DNA from: Pseudomonadota bacterium
GTDB taxonomy: Bacteria; Desulfobacterota; Syntrophia; Syntrophales; UBA5619
Assembly (NCBI GenBank): GCA_018819165.1
Contig: JAHJQP010000191.1
Location: 1 to 10,156 of the forward strand
Length of the DNA: 10,156 nt
Direction: 5' to 3'
Shown piece after piece: positions 1 through 5,739 of the stretch; position 1 is the first letter of the stretch; each line of letters starts with the position of its first letter. The notes beneath the pieces are model-generated. The model searched no databases. It saw only the letters and a list, made by a program, of their open reading frames with translations, and had not been told where the DNA came from. Both the position numbers and the translations under genes were made by a program.

Positions 1-40
1 CCGAAGCAACTCCACAAGGCTGTCATCAGCCATCTGCGAC

Positions 41-1084
41 TTGTTCAGAAATCACCTAATCGAGTACGTTCGTACTTCCAAAATGAGACTACAAAGTATG
101 CCGCATAATGTCTATTCTATTATGAGACGGTTAATATGTCAGGATCAGGGGGTGAATCTTACAGCCATCCAGGCTTCCGAAGGATTTGCCCGCGTCGGCC
201 TGCTCGATGATGCCGTGGAGGCACTGGTCACCTCTGAAGAGGTCAAGCGCCGCTATCTGGACCTGGCCAACACGGTGCAGCGTCTCTACAAGGCTGTGCT
301 GCCCGACCCGACTGCACGGGAGTTTGCCGTCGAGGTGACGCCCATGCAGGTCATCGCTGACAAAATCCGCGCACTGATACCACCGGCGGACATCTCGCTG
401 GTCATGCAGCAGGTGGAAGGACTGCTCGATCAGTCGATTGCCACGGAGGGCTACATCATCCGCGAGGCAAGCGCATCCTTTGACGATGAGCATTGGATTG
501 ACCTGAGCAAAGTAGACTTCGAGAAACTGGCCGAAAAGTTCAAGGCGAGCCGCAAGCGCACTGTGAACGAGAAACTCAAGGGGACTGTGGCGCAGAAACT
601 CATGGCCATGGTGCGGCTTAACCGCACACGTATGGATTATCTGGAGCGATTCCAGGCGATGATCGACGCCTACAACGCGGGAAGTCTCAACGCCGAGGAG
701 TTCTTCCAACAACTGGTGGCCTTCGCCCGGAGCCTGAATGAAGAAGAGAAGCGGGGTATGGGCGAACAACTGGACGAAGAGGAACTGGCGCTCTTTGACC
801 TCTTGACCAAACCGCAGATCGAAATGAGTGACGCGGACCGGGACAAGGTGAAGGCCACCGCTCGGGAACTACTATCCACGCTCAAAGCGGGCAAACTGGT
901 GCTGGATTGGCGCAAACGTCAACAGGCCAGGGCCGAGGTGCGGGTGACCATCGAGAAACTGCTGGACCAGGGCTTGCCGAAGATCTACACGCCGGTACTC
1001 TTCCGGCAAAAGACGACGGCCGTGTTCCAGCACGTCTATGACGCCTACTATGGCGCGGGGCGCAGTGTGTATGCGGCGGCATGA
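41..1084 (+). CDS. hsdR: Type I restriction enzyme R subunit (HsdR), C-terminal fragment
   Basis: The protein matches the helical C-terminal region of HsdR, the motor/nuclease subunit of type I restriction-modification complexes. Recognisable stretches include the linker around residues 40-70 (EGFARVGLLDDAVEAL, then KRRYLDLANTVQRLYKAVLPDP) and the DUF3387-like tail (VLDWRKRQQARAEVRVTIEKLL, residues about 285-310). The PD-(D/E)XK nuclease and DEAD helicase domains, some 600-700 residues in a full HsdR, are absent. The frame has no stop back to the window edge, so the true start is unknown. The 45 or so residues before the linker do not look like the helicase part of HsdR, and that DNA is more AT-rich, which suggests a junction near base 135-150. 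An in-frame GTG at 152 follows a purine-rich stretch. No hsdM or hsdS is visible. This is most likely a decayed or captured fragment that cannot restrict DNA. The family is clear; the start and the coding status are uncertain. Confidence 0.72.
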   Translation: MFRNHLIEYVRTSKMRLQSMPHNVYSIMRRLICQDQGVNLTAIQASEGFARVGLLDDAVEALVTSEEVKRRYLDLANTVQRLYKAVLPDPTAREFAVEVTPMQVIADKIRALIPPADISLVMQQVEGLLDQSIATEGYIIREASASFDDEHWIDLSKVDFEKLAEKFKASRKRTVNEKLKGTVAQKLMAMVRLNRTRMDYLERFQAMIDAYNAGSLNAEEFFQQLVAFARSLNEEEKRGMGEQLDEEELALFDLLTKPQIEMSDADRDKVKATARELLSTLKAGKLVLDWRKRQQARAEVRVTIEKLLDQGLPKIYTPVLFRQKTTAVFQHVYDAYYGAGRSVYAAA

Positions 1085-1091
1085 ATAAGCC

Positions 1092-1144
1092 ATCTAACAA
1101 GCACATCCAGACGGACGGGCGAAAAAGCTGCGCGGCGGTTAGCT
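1092..1144 (+). repeat. Degenerate integron attC-like site (remnant) after hsdR fragment
   Basis: Directly after the hsdR stop there is ATCTAAC (1092-1098), a perfect match to the attC R'' box consensus RYYYAAC. A GC-rich stretch follows, then GTTAGCT (1138-1144), which matches the R' box GTTRRRY except at the sixth base. Its position right after a gene and its resemblance to the sites at 2036-2259 and 3115-3182 (YYAACA followed by a CAG-CGG-like arm) support the call. Against it, the two arms pair poorly and 53 bp is shorter than usual for attC. This is an inference; it may be a decayed site. Confidence 0.27.
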
Positions 1145-1253
1145 TTGCGTCGGGCTGCAACAATAACGCGCATATGAACCTGAAATGCGATAGAATACAT
1201 ATTTAGGCCAGTCCGCTATCGTTTGAGGAACTATAGCGAACGGTTTAAATAAG

Positions 1254-1306
1254 TTGACATGAACTGGCGTTATCATATCGTATATAATCTTGTAATTACA
1301 TATAAT
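1254..1306 (+). promoter_or_regulatory. Possible promoter cluster upstream of lysE-type gene
   Basis: This AT-rich stretch holds a perfect TTGACA (1254-1259), followed 16 nt later by TATCGT (1276-1281). Two perfect TATAAT hexamers lie further on (1283-1288 and 1301-1306), at spacings too long for that -35 element. The intergenic region 1145-1366 is otherwise non-coding. Transcription in the + direction would enter the LysE-type gene at 1367. AT-rich DNA often yields chance TATAAT matches, so the exact promoter is uncertain. Confidence 0.35.
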
Positions 1307-1330
1307 TTATGAACCGATTAGCTCCTTACA

Positions 1331-1361
1331 ATGACTACTTTATAGGGACGTTTGCTATAAT
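1331..1361 (+). promoter_or_regulatory. Extended -10 promoter abutting the start codon (leaderless transcript likely)
   Basis: TGCTATAAT (1353-1361) is a perfect -10 hexamer with the extended TGn motif. ATGACT (1331-1336), 19 nt upstream of the hexamer, is a weak -35 match. The start codon at 1367 is only 5 nt past the -10, so initiation at the usual distance would begin at or within a base or two of the ATG. No Shine-Dalgarno sequence precedes that ATG, which fits a leaderless mRNA. The alternative is transcription from farther upstream with weak initiation. Confidence 0.5.
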
Positions 1362-1366
1362 AGACC

Positions 1367-1996
1367 ATGCCCACAAGCACACAACTTAGCCTGTTTTGCA
1401 TCGCGGCATGTGTTCTGATCCTGACACCCGGCCCTAACTTCATCTATGTGCTTACACGGGGCACCACACAGGGTCGTCGCCCTGCCCTCATGGCTGCCGT
1501 TGGACTCGGGTGTGGGGTCATGCTGCATACAACGCTTGCCGGCATCGGTGTCTCTGCGCTTTTTCATTCCTCATATCTAGCATTTCAGATCGTCAAGTAC
1601 GGAGGCAGTCTCTATCTGGTCTATTTGGGCGTGAAAAGCATTACCGGTAACAGCCACCCGCTCGCTGCTGCGTCTCAGATTTCGAGCAAAAGCCAGATGA
1701 TAATCTGGCAAAGTATCGTTGCGAGTATGACCAATCCCAAAACGATCTTGTTCTTCCTGAGTTTCTTACCACAATTCGTAAACACCAAAACATTGAGCGT
1801 AACACCGCAACTGCTTCTCTTGGGCAGCATATATATGCTGCTGACAGTTATTATCTATGGTACGGTCACGTATTTTGCGGGCGGTATCGGTCGCTGGCTG
1901 CGCACACGCACTGTGATTGCGTCACGCCTGCGTTGGATTACCGGCAGCAGCTTTATTGGCCTTGGCGTTTGGGCAGCGCTTCCTGACCGTCGTTAA
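1367..1996 (+). CDS. LysE/RhtB-family amino-acid (or small metabolite) efflux protein
   Basis: This 209-residue polytopic membrane protein has the usual length for the LysE/RhtB superfamily, which exports amino acids such as lysine, threonine or homoserine lactone across the inner membrane. Family marks are TPGPN (20-24), followed by FIYVLTRGTTQGRR, then a glycine-rich second helix (40-65), KYGGSLYLVYLG (77-88) and NPKTILFFLSFLPQF (123-137). About six membrane segments are visible, near residues 8-28, 40-63, 68-88, 112-137, 147-171 and 187-206. The substrate cannot be read from the sequence. The ATG at 1367 gives the normal N-terminus (16-20 residues before PGPN) and lies 5 nt behind an extended -10, with no ribosome binding site. 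Its GC content is clearly lower than that of the B12 operon. Attc-like elements flank it, so it may be a captured cassette with its own promoter. Confidence 0.88.
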   Translation: MPTSTQLSLFCIAACVLILTPGPNFIYVLTRGTTQGRRPALMAAVGLGCGVMLHTTLAGIGVSALFHSSYLAFQIVKYGGSLYLVYLGVKSITGNSHPLAAASQISSKSQMIIWQSIVASMTNPKTILFFLSFLPQFVNTKTLSVTPQLLLLGSIYMLLTVIIYGTVTYFAGGIGRWLRTRTVIASRLRWITGSSFIGLGVWAALPDRR

Positions 1997-2035
1997 CAAC
2001 ATGCGGTTGCCGTCACGTACCTCGTGAACGGCCCT

Positions 2036-2259
2036 GCCGAACAAAAAACTGCAGCGGACGGCGAATCCGTCAGAGGGTGAGAGTAAGTGATGTTTCTTCC
2101 ATACTTTTCGGTACTTCACGCCGAGCCAGCGGCGCTGCTGATTGCCATCCGCTTTTGTCCTGGCGCTTCGCGCCAGTCCATCAAGCGGCTGCAGCGGGCA
2201 GCCGTTCCCGCGAGCAAGCTCGCGTGTACGCCAGCCGCTGATCCGCAGCACCGTTGGGC
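2036..2259 (+). repeat. Degenerate, possibly doubled attC-like element
   Basis: The 3' end is a perfect attC R' box, GTTGGGC (2253-2259, consensus GTTRRRY), preceded by a CCGCTG arm (2235-2240). Two 5' partners are possible. GCCGAAC (2036-2042, one mismatch to RYYYAAC) is followed by CTGCAGCGG (2049-2057). GTCCATC (2176-2182, one mismatch) is followed by a second identical CTGCAGCGG (2189-2197), which would give an ordinary 84-bp attC. Other hairpins are GACGG/CCGTC around 2058-2071, TGGCGC-TTC-GCGCCA (2161-2175), AGCGGCTG/CAGCCGCT (2184-2191/2232-2239) and CGCGAG-CAAG-CTCGCG (2209-2224). A 65-codon ORF here (2087-2284) looks like chance reading through structured DNA. Apart from these elements I see no gene between 1997 and 2280. 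Confidence 0.42.
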
Positions 2260-3176
2260 GGCTGAGGAGAGATTGATTAAATGAGCAAACAGACGTTTTT
2301 AGAAAATGTCATTATCATAACAGGCGCATCATCTGGGATTGGTCAGCACTTGGCGTTGCGGCTTGCCGAACAAGGGGCGTGGCTTGCTTTGGCAGCTCGC
2401 AATGCTGAGCAATTAGAAGAAGTTTCAAAACAATGTCACCAACGAGGTGGTAAGGCCGTCGTTATACCCACGGATGTTGCTGAACAATCTCAATGCCAAA
2501 ACCTAATTGAGCGTACTGTTGCGAAATATGGGCGGGTTGATACCCTGATCAATAATGCAGGTTTCGGTTTAGCATCTAGATTTGACGCATTGCATGACCT
2601 AACTTTATTTGAGAAGGTTATTCAGGTGAACTTTTTCGGCAGTGTATATTGCACCCATTATGCACTACCCTATCTAAAAGAAACCCGTGGACGCTTGGTA
2701 GGTATATCCAGCCTCCGCGGCAAGTTTCCATCTGCAACAGCAGATGGCTATGGAGCGAGTAAGCATGCGATGGCTGAATTTTTCGAGTCCCTCCGAATTG
2801 AATTGGCTGGTAGTGGTGTCAGTGTGACGATAATTTACCCTGGATGGGTTAGCACAGGCATTAGCAGCCGGGCAATTAGAGCAGATGGCAGGCCAACAGG
2901 TGAAATCTCAATACATGAGAAAGGTGCAATGCCAGTAGAGACTTGCACTCGACTAATCGTTGAAGCGGTCGCAAAGCGCAAGCGCGAAGTTGTGATGACA
3001 CTACAAGGCAAGTTAGGATTATGGCTAAAATTGATAGCGCCAGAAATTACTGATCAAATACTCCGAAAAAACACGGATTTGAAATAATATTGCAAAATCA
3101 GTTGCGAAAAAGCCGCCCAACACCGCGTGCAGGCGGCGGCGCTCCGCTTCGCTACGCACCGCGCCTGACGCAACCG
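2254..3176 (+). mobile_element. Candidate integron gene cassette carrying one SDR gene
   Basis: If recombination cuts between G and TT in the two R' boxes (GTTGGGC at 2253 and GTTGTGG at 3176), the excised unit is 923 bp. It would hold one gene (2281-3087) starting 27 nt after the 5' cut, with the second attC-like site right behind the gene. This is the classical cassette layout of one ORF, little non-coding DNA and a 3' attC. The gene inside is noticeably more AT-rich than the palindromes around it. No integrase gene or attI is in the window, so at best this belongs to an array without a visible integrase, and the sites may be decayed. Confidence 0.42.
2281..3087 (+). CDS. Short-chain dehydrogenase/reductase (classical SDR)
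   Basis: This NAD(P)-dependent Rossmann-fold oxidoreductase has 268 residues, a normal length for classical SDRs. The cofactor motif TGASSGIG is at 14-21, a basic R40 after the second strand hints at NADP preference, and NNAG is at 91-94. N117, S143/S144 (ISS), Y157 and K161 (YGASK) form the catalytic set, and PGWVST is at 187-192. The C-terminal tail (about 230-268) lies beyond the core fold. The wording around ISS-RGK and YGASKHA recalls the DHRS7-like SDR group, but the substrate cannot be deduced. The ATG at 2281 is fixed by an in-frame TAA immediately before it; GAGGAG (2264-2269) is a Shine-Dalgarno at a long 11-nt spacing. Low GC compared with both flanks and bracketing attC-like sites suggest lateral acquisition. 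Confidence 0.93.
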   Translation: MSKQTFLENVIIITGASSGIGQHLALRLAEQGAWLALAARNAEQLEEVSKQCHQRGGKAVVIPTDVAEQSQCQNLIERTVAKYGRVDTLINNAGFGLASRFDALHDLTLFEKVIQVNFFGSVYCTHYALPYLKETRGRLVGISSLRGKFPSATADGYGASKHAMAEFFESLRIELAGSGVSVTIIYPGWVSTGISSRAIRADGRPTGEISIHEKGAMPVETCTRLIVEAVAKRKREVVMTLQGKLGLWLKLIAPEITDQILRKNTDLK

Positions 3177-3182
3177 TTGTGG
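3115..3182 (+). repeat. attC-like recombination site (best of three)
   Basis: The site is 68 bp, within the usual attC range. It starts with GCCCAAC (3115-3121), a perfect R'' box, and ends with GTTGTGG (3176-3182), an R' box with two mismatches. The inner arms are GCGT-G-CAGGCG (3125-3135) and CGCCTG-ACGC (3162-3171). They form ten base pairs and leave one unpaired G (3129), the kind of extrahelical base that helps integrases choose the bottom strand. The core between the arms is GC-rich and weakly self-complementary. It lies 28 nt after the SDR stop codon. A simple terminator is less likely because no T-run follows. Confidence 0.5.
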
Positions 3183-3190
3183 TTCTTGCC

Positions 3191-3219
3191 TTGACTATAG
3201 ACGATAATGTAACTAAAGT
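3191..3219 (+). promoter_or_regulatory. Weak candidate promoter for the hydroxyacid dehydrogenase gene
   Basis: TTGACT (3191-3196) is a five-of-six -35 match. At 17 nt spacing there is only TAAAGT (3214-3219), a four-of-six -10. It lies just past the attC-like site and 57 nt before the gene at 3276. Weak support. Confidence 0.27.
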
Positions 3220-3275
3220 GGTCCCGTCGTTCTAAATATCAGGGACGCACGGTTGTACGTCCAAGGGGAGGCATT

Positions 3276-4169
3276 ATGGAACGCATTGGCTTTATCGGTC
3301 TCGGCGCGATGGGCAAGCCGATGACGCGCAACCTCATGAAAGCAGGTTACCCGGCAAATGTGCTGACGCGCACGCGCTCCAGGGTCGAGGATCTGCTTGC
3401 CGAGGGCGCGGTGTGGTGCAACACGCCGAAAGAGATCGCGCAGAAGAGCGATGTCGTGATCACGATGCTGCCGGACACGCCCGACGTCGAACAGGTCGTC
3501 GCAGGCAGGGACGGCGTGTTCGACGGCGTCCGCCCGGGGATGTTGATCATCGACATGAGCACGATTTCGCCGCTTGCAGTTCGCAAACTTGCCAGCGAAG
3601 CCGAAGCGCACGGCTGCGATTTTCTTGATGCGCCAGTCAGCGGCGGCGACATTGGCGCGCGGAATGCGATGCTTTCGATCATGGTCGGCGGCAAGGAAGC
3701 GGCGTTCAATCGTGCCATGCCCGTTTTCCAGGCGATGGGTAAAACGATTCTGCTCATCGGCGATTCGGGCGCGGGACAGATTACCAAAGCCGCGAACCAG
3801 ATCCTCACCTCCATCCATATCGAAGCGGTGGCCGAGGCGCTGGTCTTCGCTGCAAAGGCCGGCGTCGATCCGGTCAAGGTGCGTCAGGCGTTGATGGGCG
3901 GCGCGGCCTACAGCCGCATTCTGGAATTCCACGGGCAGCGGATGATCGAGAGAAACTTCAAACCCGGCTTTCGAATGCGCCTGCATCGCAAGGATCTGGA
4001 CATCACCATAGAAGCCGGCAGGGCGTACGGCGCAGCACTGCCCGTGACGGCGCAGGTGCGCGAACTGATGACCGAAACGCTCAACGACGGACAGGGCGAT
4101 ATGGACAATTCCAGTTTCGTGCTCCTGCTGGAAAAGCTTTCGAACCTGCAAGGAAAGTGTTCGCTCTAA
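3276..4169 (+). CDS. NAD(P)-dependent beta-hydroxyacid dehydrogenase (GarR/GlxR, 3-hydroxyisobutyrate dehydrogenase family)
   Basis: This cytosolic dehydrogenase has 297 residues, the usual length for tartronate-semialdehyde reductase and 3-hydroxyisobutyrate dehydrogenase relatives. The Rossmann motif GLGAMGKPMTRNL is at 8-20, the substrate loop DAPVSGGDIGA at 118-128, and the GxGxxxKxxN signature (GAGQITKAAN, 165-174) carries the presumed catalytic Lys171; K239-D240 is the C-terminal conserved pair. Members reduce small semialdehydes or oxidise 3-hydroxy acids, and the exact substrate cannot be chosen from sequence alone. ATG 3276 follows AAGGGGAGG (3263-3271) at good spacing. The gene stands alone between the attC-like site and the riboswitch promoter and has no evident metabolic link to B12. 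Its GC is nearer to the B12 operon than to the SDR gene, so it may be resident rather than captured DNA. Confidence 0.9.
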   Translation: MERIGFIGLGAMGKPMTRNLMKAGYPANVLTRTRSRVEDLLAEGAVWCNTPKEIAQKSDVVITMLPDTPDVEQVVAGRDGVFDGVRPGMLIIDMSTISPLAVRKLASEAEAHGCDFLDAPVSGGDIGARNAMLSIMVGGKEAAFNRAMPVFQAMGKTILLIGDSGAGQITKAANQILTSIHIEAVAEALVFAAKAGVDPVKVRQALMGGAAYSRILEFHGQRMIERNFKPGFRMRLHRKDLDITIEAGRAYGAALPVTAQVRELMTETLNDGQGDMDNSSFVLLLEKLSNLQGKCSL

Positions 4170-4211
4170 GAACGGGCGGGGGAAGGGAGGAGGTTCTGCC
4201 GGACATTCTTC

Positions 4212-4240
4212 TTGACAGACGCGACGGGCTGTAATATGAG
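4212..4240 (+). promoter_or_regulatory. Promoter of the cobalamin operon
   Basis: A perfect TTGACA (4212-4217) is followed by TAATAT (4232-4237) at a short 14-nt spacing, or by TATGAG (4235-4240) at the ideal 17 nt. It sits 43 nt after the preceding stop codon and just before the riboswitch, where the leader must start. The -35 is convincing; the -10 choice is open. Confidence 0.55.
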
Positions 4241-4440
4241 GGGGCCATATCCCTGCGGGTCGCCCCTCCGGGCGACAGGGAAGACGGTGCGAGTCCGTCG
4301 CGGTCCCGCCGCTGTAGCCGGGGACAAAGGCCGCTTGACGTCACTATCCTGAAAGGATGGGAAGGCGCGGCCGGAGAATGATCCGGAAGCCAGAAGACCT
4401 GCCCGCAGGCTGACCTGTTGTTATGACCCTCGTGGAGAGG
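4236..4440 (+). promoter_or_regulatory. Cobalamin (adenosylcobalamin) riboswitch
   Basis: The conserved core is present in order. A 5' hairpin GTCGCCC/GGGCGAC (4259-4265/4270-4276) comes first. Next is GGGAA, then GGTGCGAGTCCGTC and GCGGTCCCGCCGCTGTA (about 4278-4317), then a GGGAAGGC element (4360s). The B12 box AGCCAGAAGACCTGCC (4388-4403) differs by one base from the common AGCCAGGAGACCTGCC. A further hairpin, CCCTC/GAGGG (4427-4431/4437-4441), follows. The RNA binds a cobalamin as it is transcribed and, by family precedent, turns expression off when the ligand is plentiful. Here the intrinsic terminator at 4479-4510 is the obvious output, so control is probably by premature termination. 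The 5' and 3' limits are approximate. Confidence 0.95.
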
Positions 4441-4478
4441 GGTTGCGGATCGGAACCGGATTGAGGATGAAATACGGC

Positions 4479-4510
4479 ATCCCCACGTCGAAAGGCGCGG
4501 GGATTTTTTT
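4479..4510 (+). terminator. Intrinsic terminator, expression platform of the riboswitch
   Basis: ATCCCC (4479-4484) pairs with GGGGAT (4499-4504), with CG/CG pairing inside, and a run of seven T (4504-4510) follows at once. It lies between the aptamer and the first ORF, so it should stop transcription when cobalamin is bound and be disrupted otherwise. Confidence 0.87.
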
Positions 4511-4527
4511 ATTTTGAGAGAGAACGC

Positions 4528-4656
4528 ATGGCCCAGCGATTCCGCGACTGCGCCGGGCGCTGCAACCAGCTGATCGCGGCGGCTGCCGTAACGGTCACAC
4601 TCGTCGTCTTCGGCCTCCCACTCCTTCTGAAATCGGAGGGTAAAGCCGTAGGGTGA
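4528..4656 (+). CDS. Small single-pass membrane protein, first ORF behind the B12 riboswitch (hypothetical)
   Basis: ATG 4528 opens a 42-residue ORF ending with TGA at 4654-4656, preceded by GAGAGAGA (4516-4523). About three quarters of its codons end in G or C, in line with the operon. The N-terminal part is charged and carries a C-x3-C pair (Cys8, Cys12). Residues about 15-34 are strongly hydrophobic and long enough for one membrane helix, and a short lysine-containing tail follows. It sits 14 nt after the terminator T-run and 18 nt before cobT, so it would be transcribed only when the riboswitch is open. I do not recognise the family. It is not an obvious CbtB (no histidine-rich tail) or CbiN. 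It could be a subunit or anchor for cobalt or corrinoid handling, a translated leader, or a chance ORF. Confidence 0.45.
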   Translation: MAQRFRDCAGRCNQLIAAAAVTVTLVVFGLPLLLKSEGKAVG

Positions 4657-4674
4657 CAACAAAAAGGAGTTGAA

Positions 4675-5739
4675 ATGAATTTACTGCAGGATACTATTTC
4701 TGCAATCGTCCCCCCGGACGCCGCCGTCCGGGTGCAGGCGCACAGGCGTCTGGAGTCGCTGACCATGCCTTACTGGGCGCTCGGGCGCCTCCTCGATCTC
4801 GCCGAGGACCTGGCGGGGATCACTCGCTCCATGCGGCCGCCCATCGCCCGGAAGGCGATCTTCACGATGGCCGGGGACCACGGCGTCGTCGCCGAAGGGG
4901 TGAGCAAATACCCGCAGGAGGTAACGCCCCAGATGGTTTATAACTTCGTTGCAGGCGGAGCGGGGATCAACGCCCTGGCCCGCCAGGCAGGCGCCACGGT
5001 CACCGTCGTGGACATGGGTGTAGCCGCGGATCTCAGCGAACTGGCCGCCGCGGGGAAGATCGTCTCCCGGCGGATCGGTCCTGGCACGCGGAACATGGCG
5101 CAGGGCCCGGCAATGAGCCGGGAGGAGGCGATCCGCGCCCTCGAGGCCGGCATCGACATCGCCAGAAGGGCGGCGGAAGCGGTCGACGTCTTCGGGACGG
5201 GAGACATGGGGATCGGGAACACGACCCCCAGCAGCGCGATCGTCGCCGTCTTCAGCGGCTGCCCCGCAGCGGAGGTCACCGGCCACGGCACCGGAATCGA
5301 CGAGGAGCAGTTCGCTCGCAAGGTCCGCGTCATCGAAAAATGCCTGCAGGTGAACAGCCCCGACCCGCAGGACGGTCTGGACGTTCTCGCCAAGGTGGGC
5401 GGATTCGAGATCGGGGGGATCGCCGGCCTCATCCTGGGGGCCGCCGCGCTCAAAAAGCCGGTCGTCGTGGACGGCTTCATCTCCACCGCGGGGGCGCTCA
5501 TCGCCCACTCACTCTGCCCCATGGCGGCGGACTACATGATCGCCGCCCACCGGAGCGTGGAGAAGGGGCACCGCGTCGCCCTGGAGATCTTAGGCAAGCA
5601 GCCGCTCATCGACCTCGACCTCCGTCTCGGCGAGGGAACAGGGGCGGCGCTGGCGATGAATTTCCTGGAGGCCGCCGTCCGGGTCCTGACGGAGGTGGCC
5701 ACGTTCGACGAAGCGATGGTATCGAAGGCAAGCTCATGA
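4675..5739 (+). CDS. cobT: Nicotinate-nucleotide--dimethylbenzimidazole phosphoribosyltransferase
   Basis: CobT transfers phosphoribose from nicotinate mononucleotide to 5,6-dimethylbenzimidazole (or another lower-ligand base), giving alpha-ribazole phosphate for the lower loop of cobalamin. The 354 residues match the family (about 350-360). Visible marks are MAGDHGV (65-71), YPQEVTPQMV (79-88), GTGDMGIGNTTPSSA (174-188), VGGFEIGGIAG (241-251), DGFISTAGA (266-274), AHRSVEKGH (291-299) and the catalytic Glu320 in GEGTGAALAM (319-328). The loop reads GDMGIGNTT where the enterobacterial enzyme has GEMGIGNTT, a conservative change. ATG 4675 follows AAAAAGGAG at good spacing. The stop overlaps the ATGA start of a 20-codon ORF (5736). 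The first large gene behind the riboswitch, it is very probably B12-repressed. Confidence 0.97.
   Translation: MNLLQDTISAIVPPDAAVRVQAHRRLESLTMPYWALGRLLDLAEDLAGITRSMRPPIARKAIFTMAGDHGVVAEGVSKYPQEVTPQMVYNFVAGGAGINALARQAGATVTVVDMGVAADLSELAAAGKIVSRRIGPGTRNMAQGPAMSREEAIRALEAGIDIARRAAEAVDVFGTGDMGIGNTTPSSAIVAVFSGCPAAEVTGHGTGIDEEQFARKVRVIEKCLQVNSPDPQDGLDVLAKVGGFEIGGIAGLILGAAALKKPVVVDGFISTAGALIAHSLCPMAADYMIAAHRSVEKGHRVALEILGKQPLIDLDLRLGEGTGAALAMNFLEAAVRVLTEVATFDEAMVSKASS

Noticed and set aside
2161..2224. CRISPR-like or tandem repeat array in the hairpin-rich spacer
   Set aside because: The hairpins differ in sequence, and the only repeated word is a 9-mer seen twice. There are no regular spacers.
2087..2284. 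65-codon + strand ORF upstream of the SDR gene
   Set aside because: It runs through the hairpin-rich attC-like region, overlaps the SDR start, has no convincing ribosome binding site and shows no recognisable domain. It is best read as chance coding in structured DNA.
3115..3182. Rho-independent terminator for the SDR gene
   Set aside because: The palindrome is strong, but no T-run follows and the ends match attC boxes better than a terminator.
3213..4151. 312-codon minus strand ORF opposite the dehydrogenase gene
   Set aside because: The + strand has a complete, motif-bearing dehydrogenase over the same bases. The antisense translation is histidine- and arginine-rich with no domain, typical of a GC-rich shadow frame.
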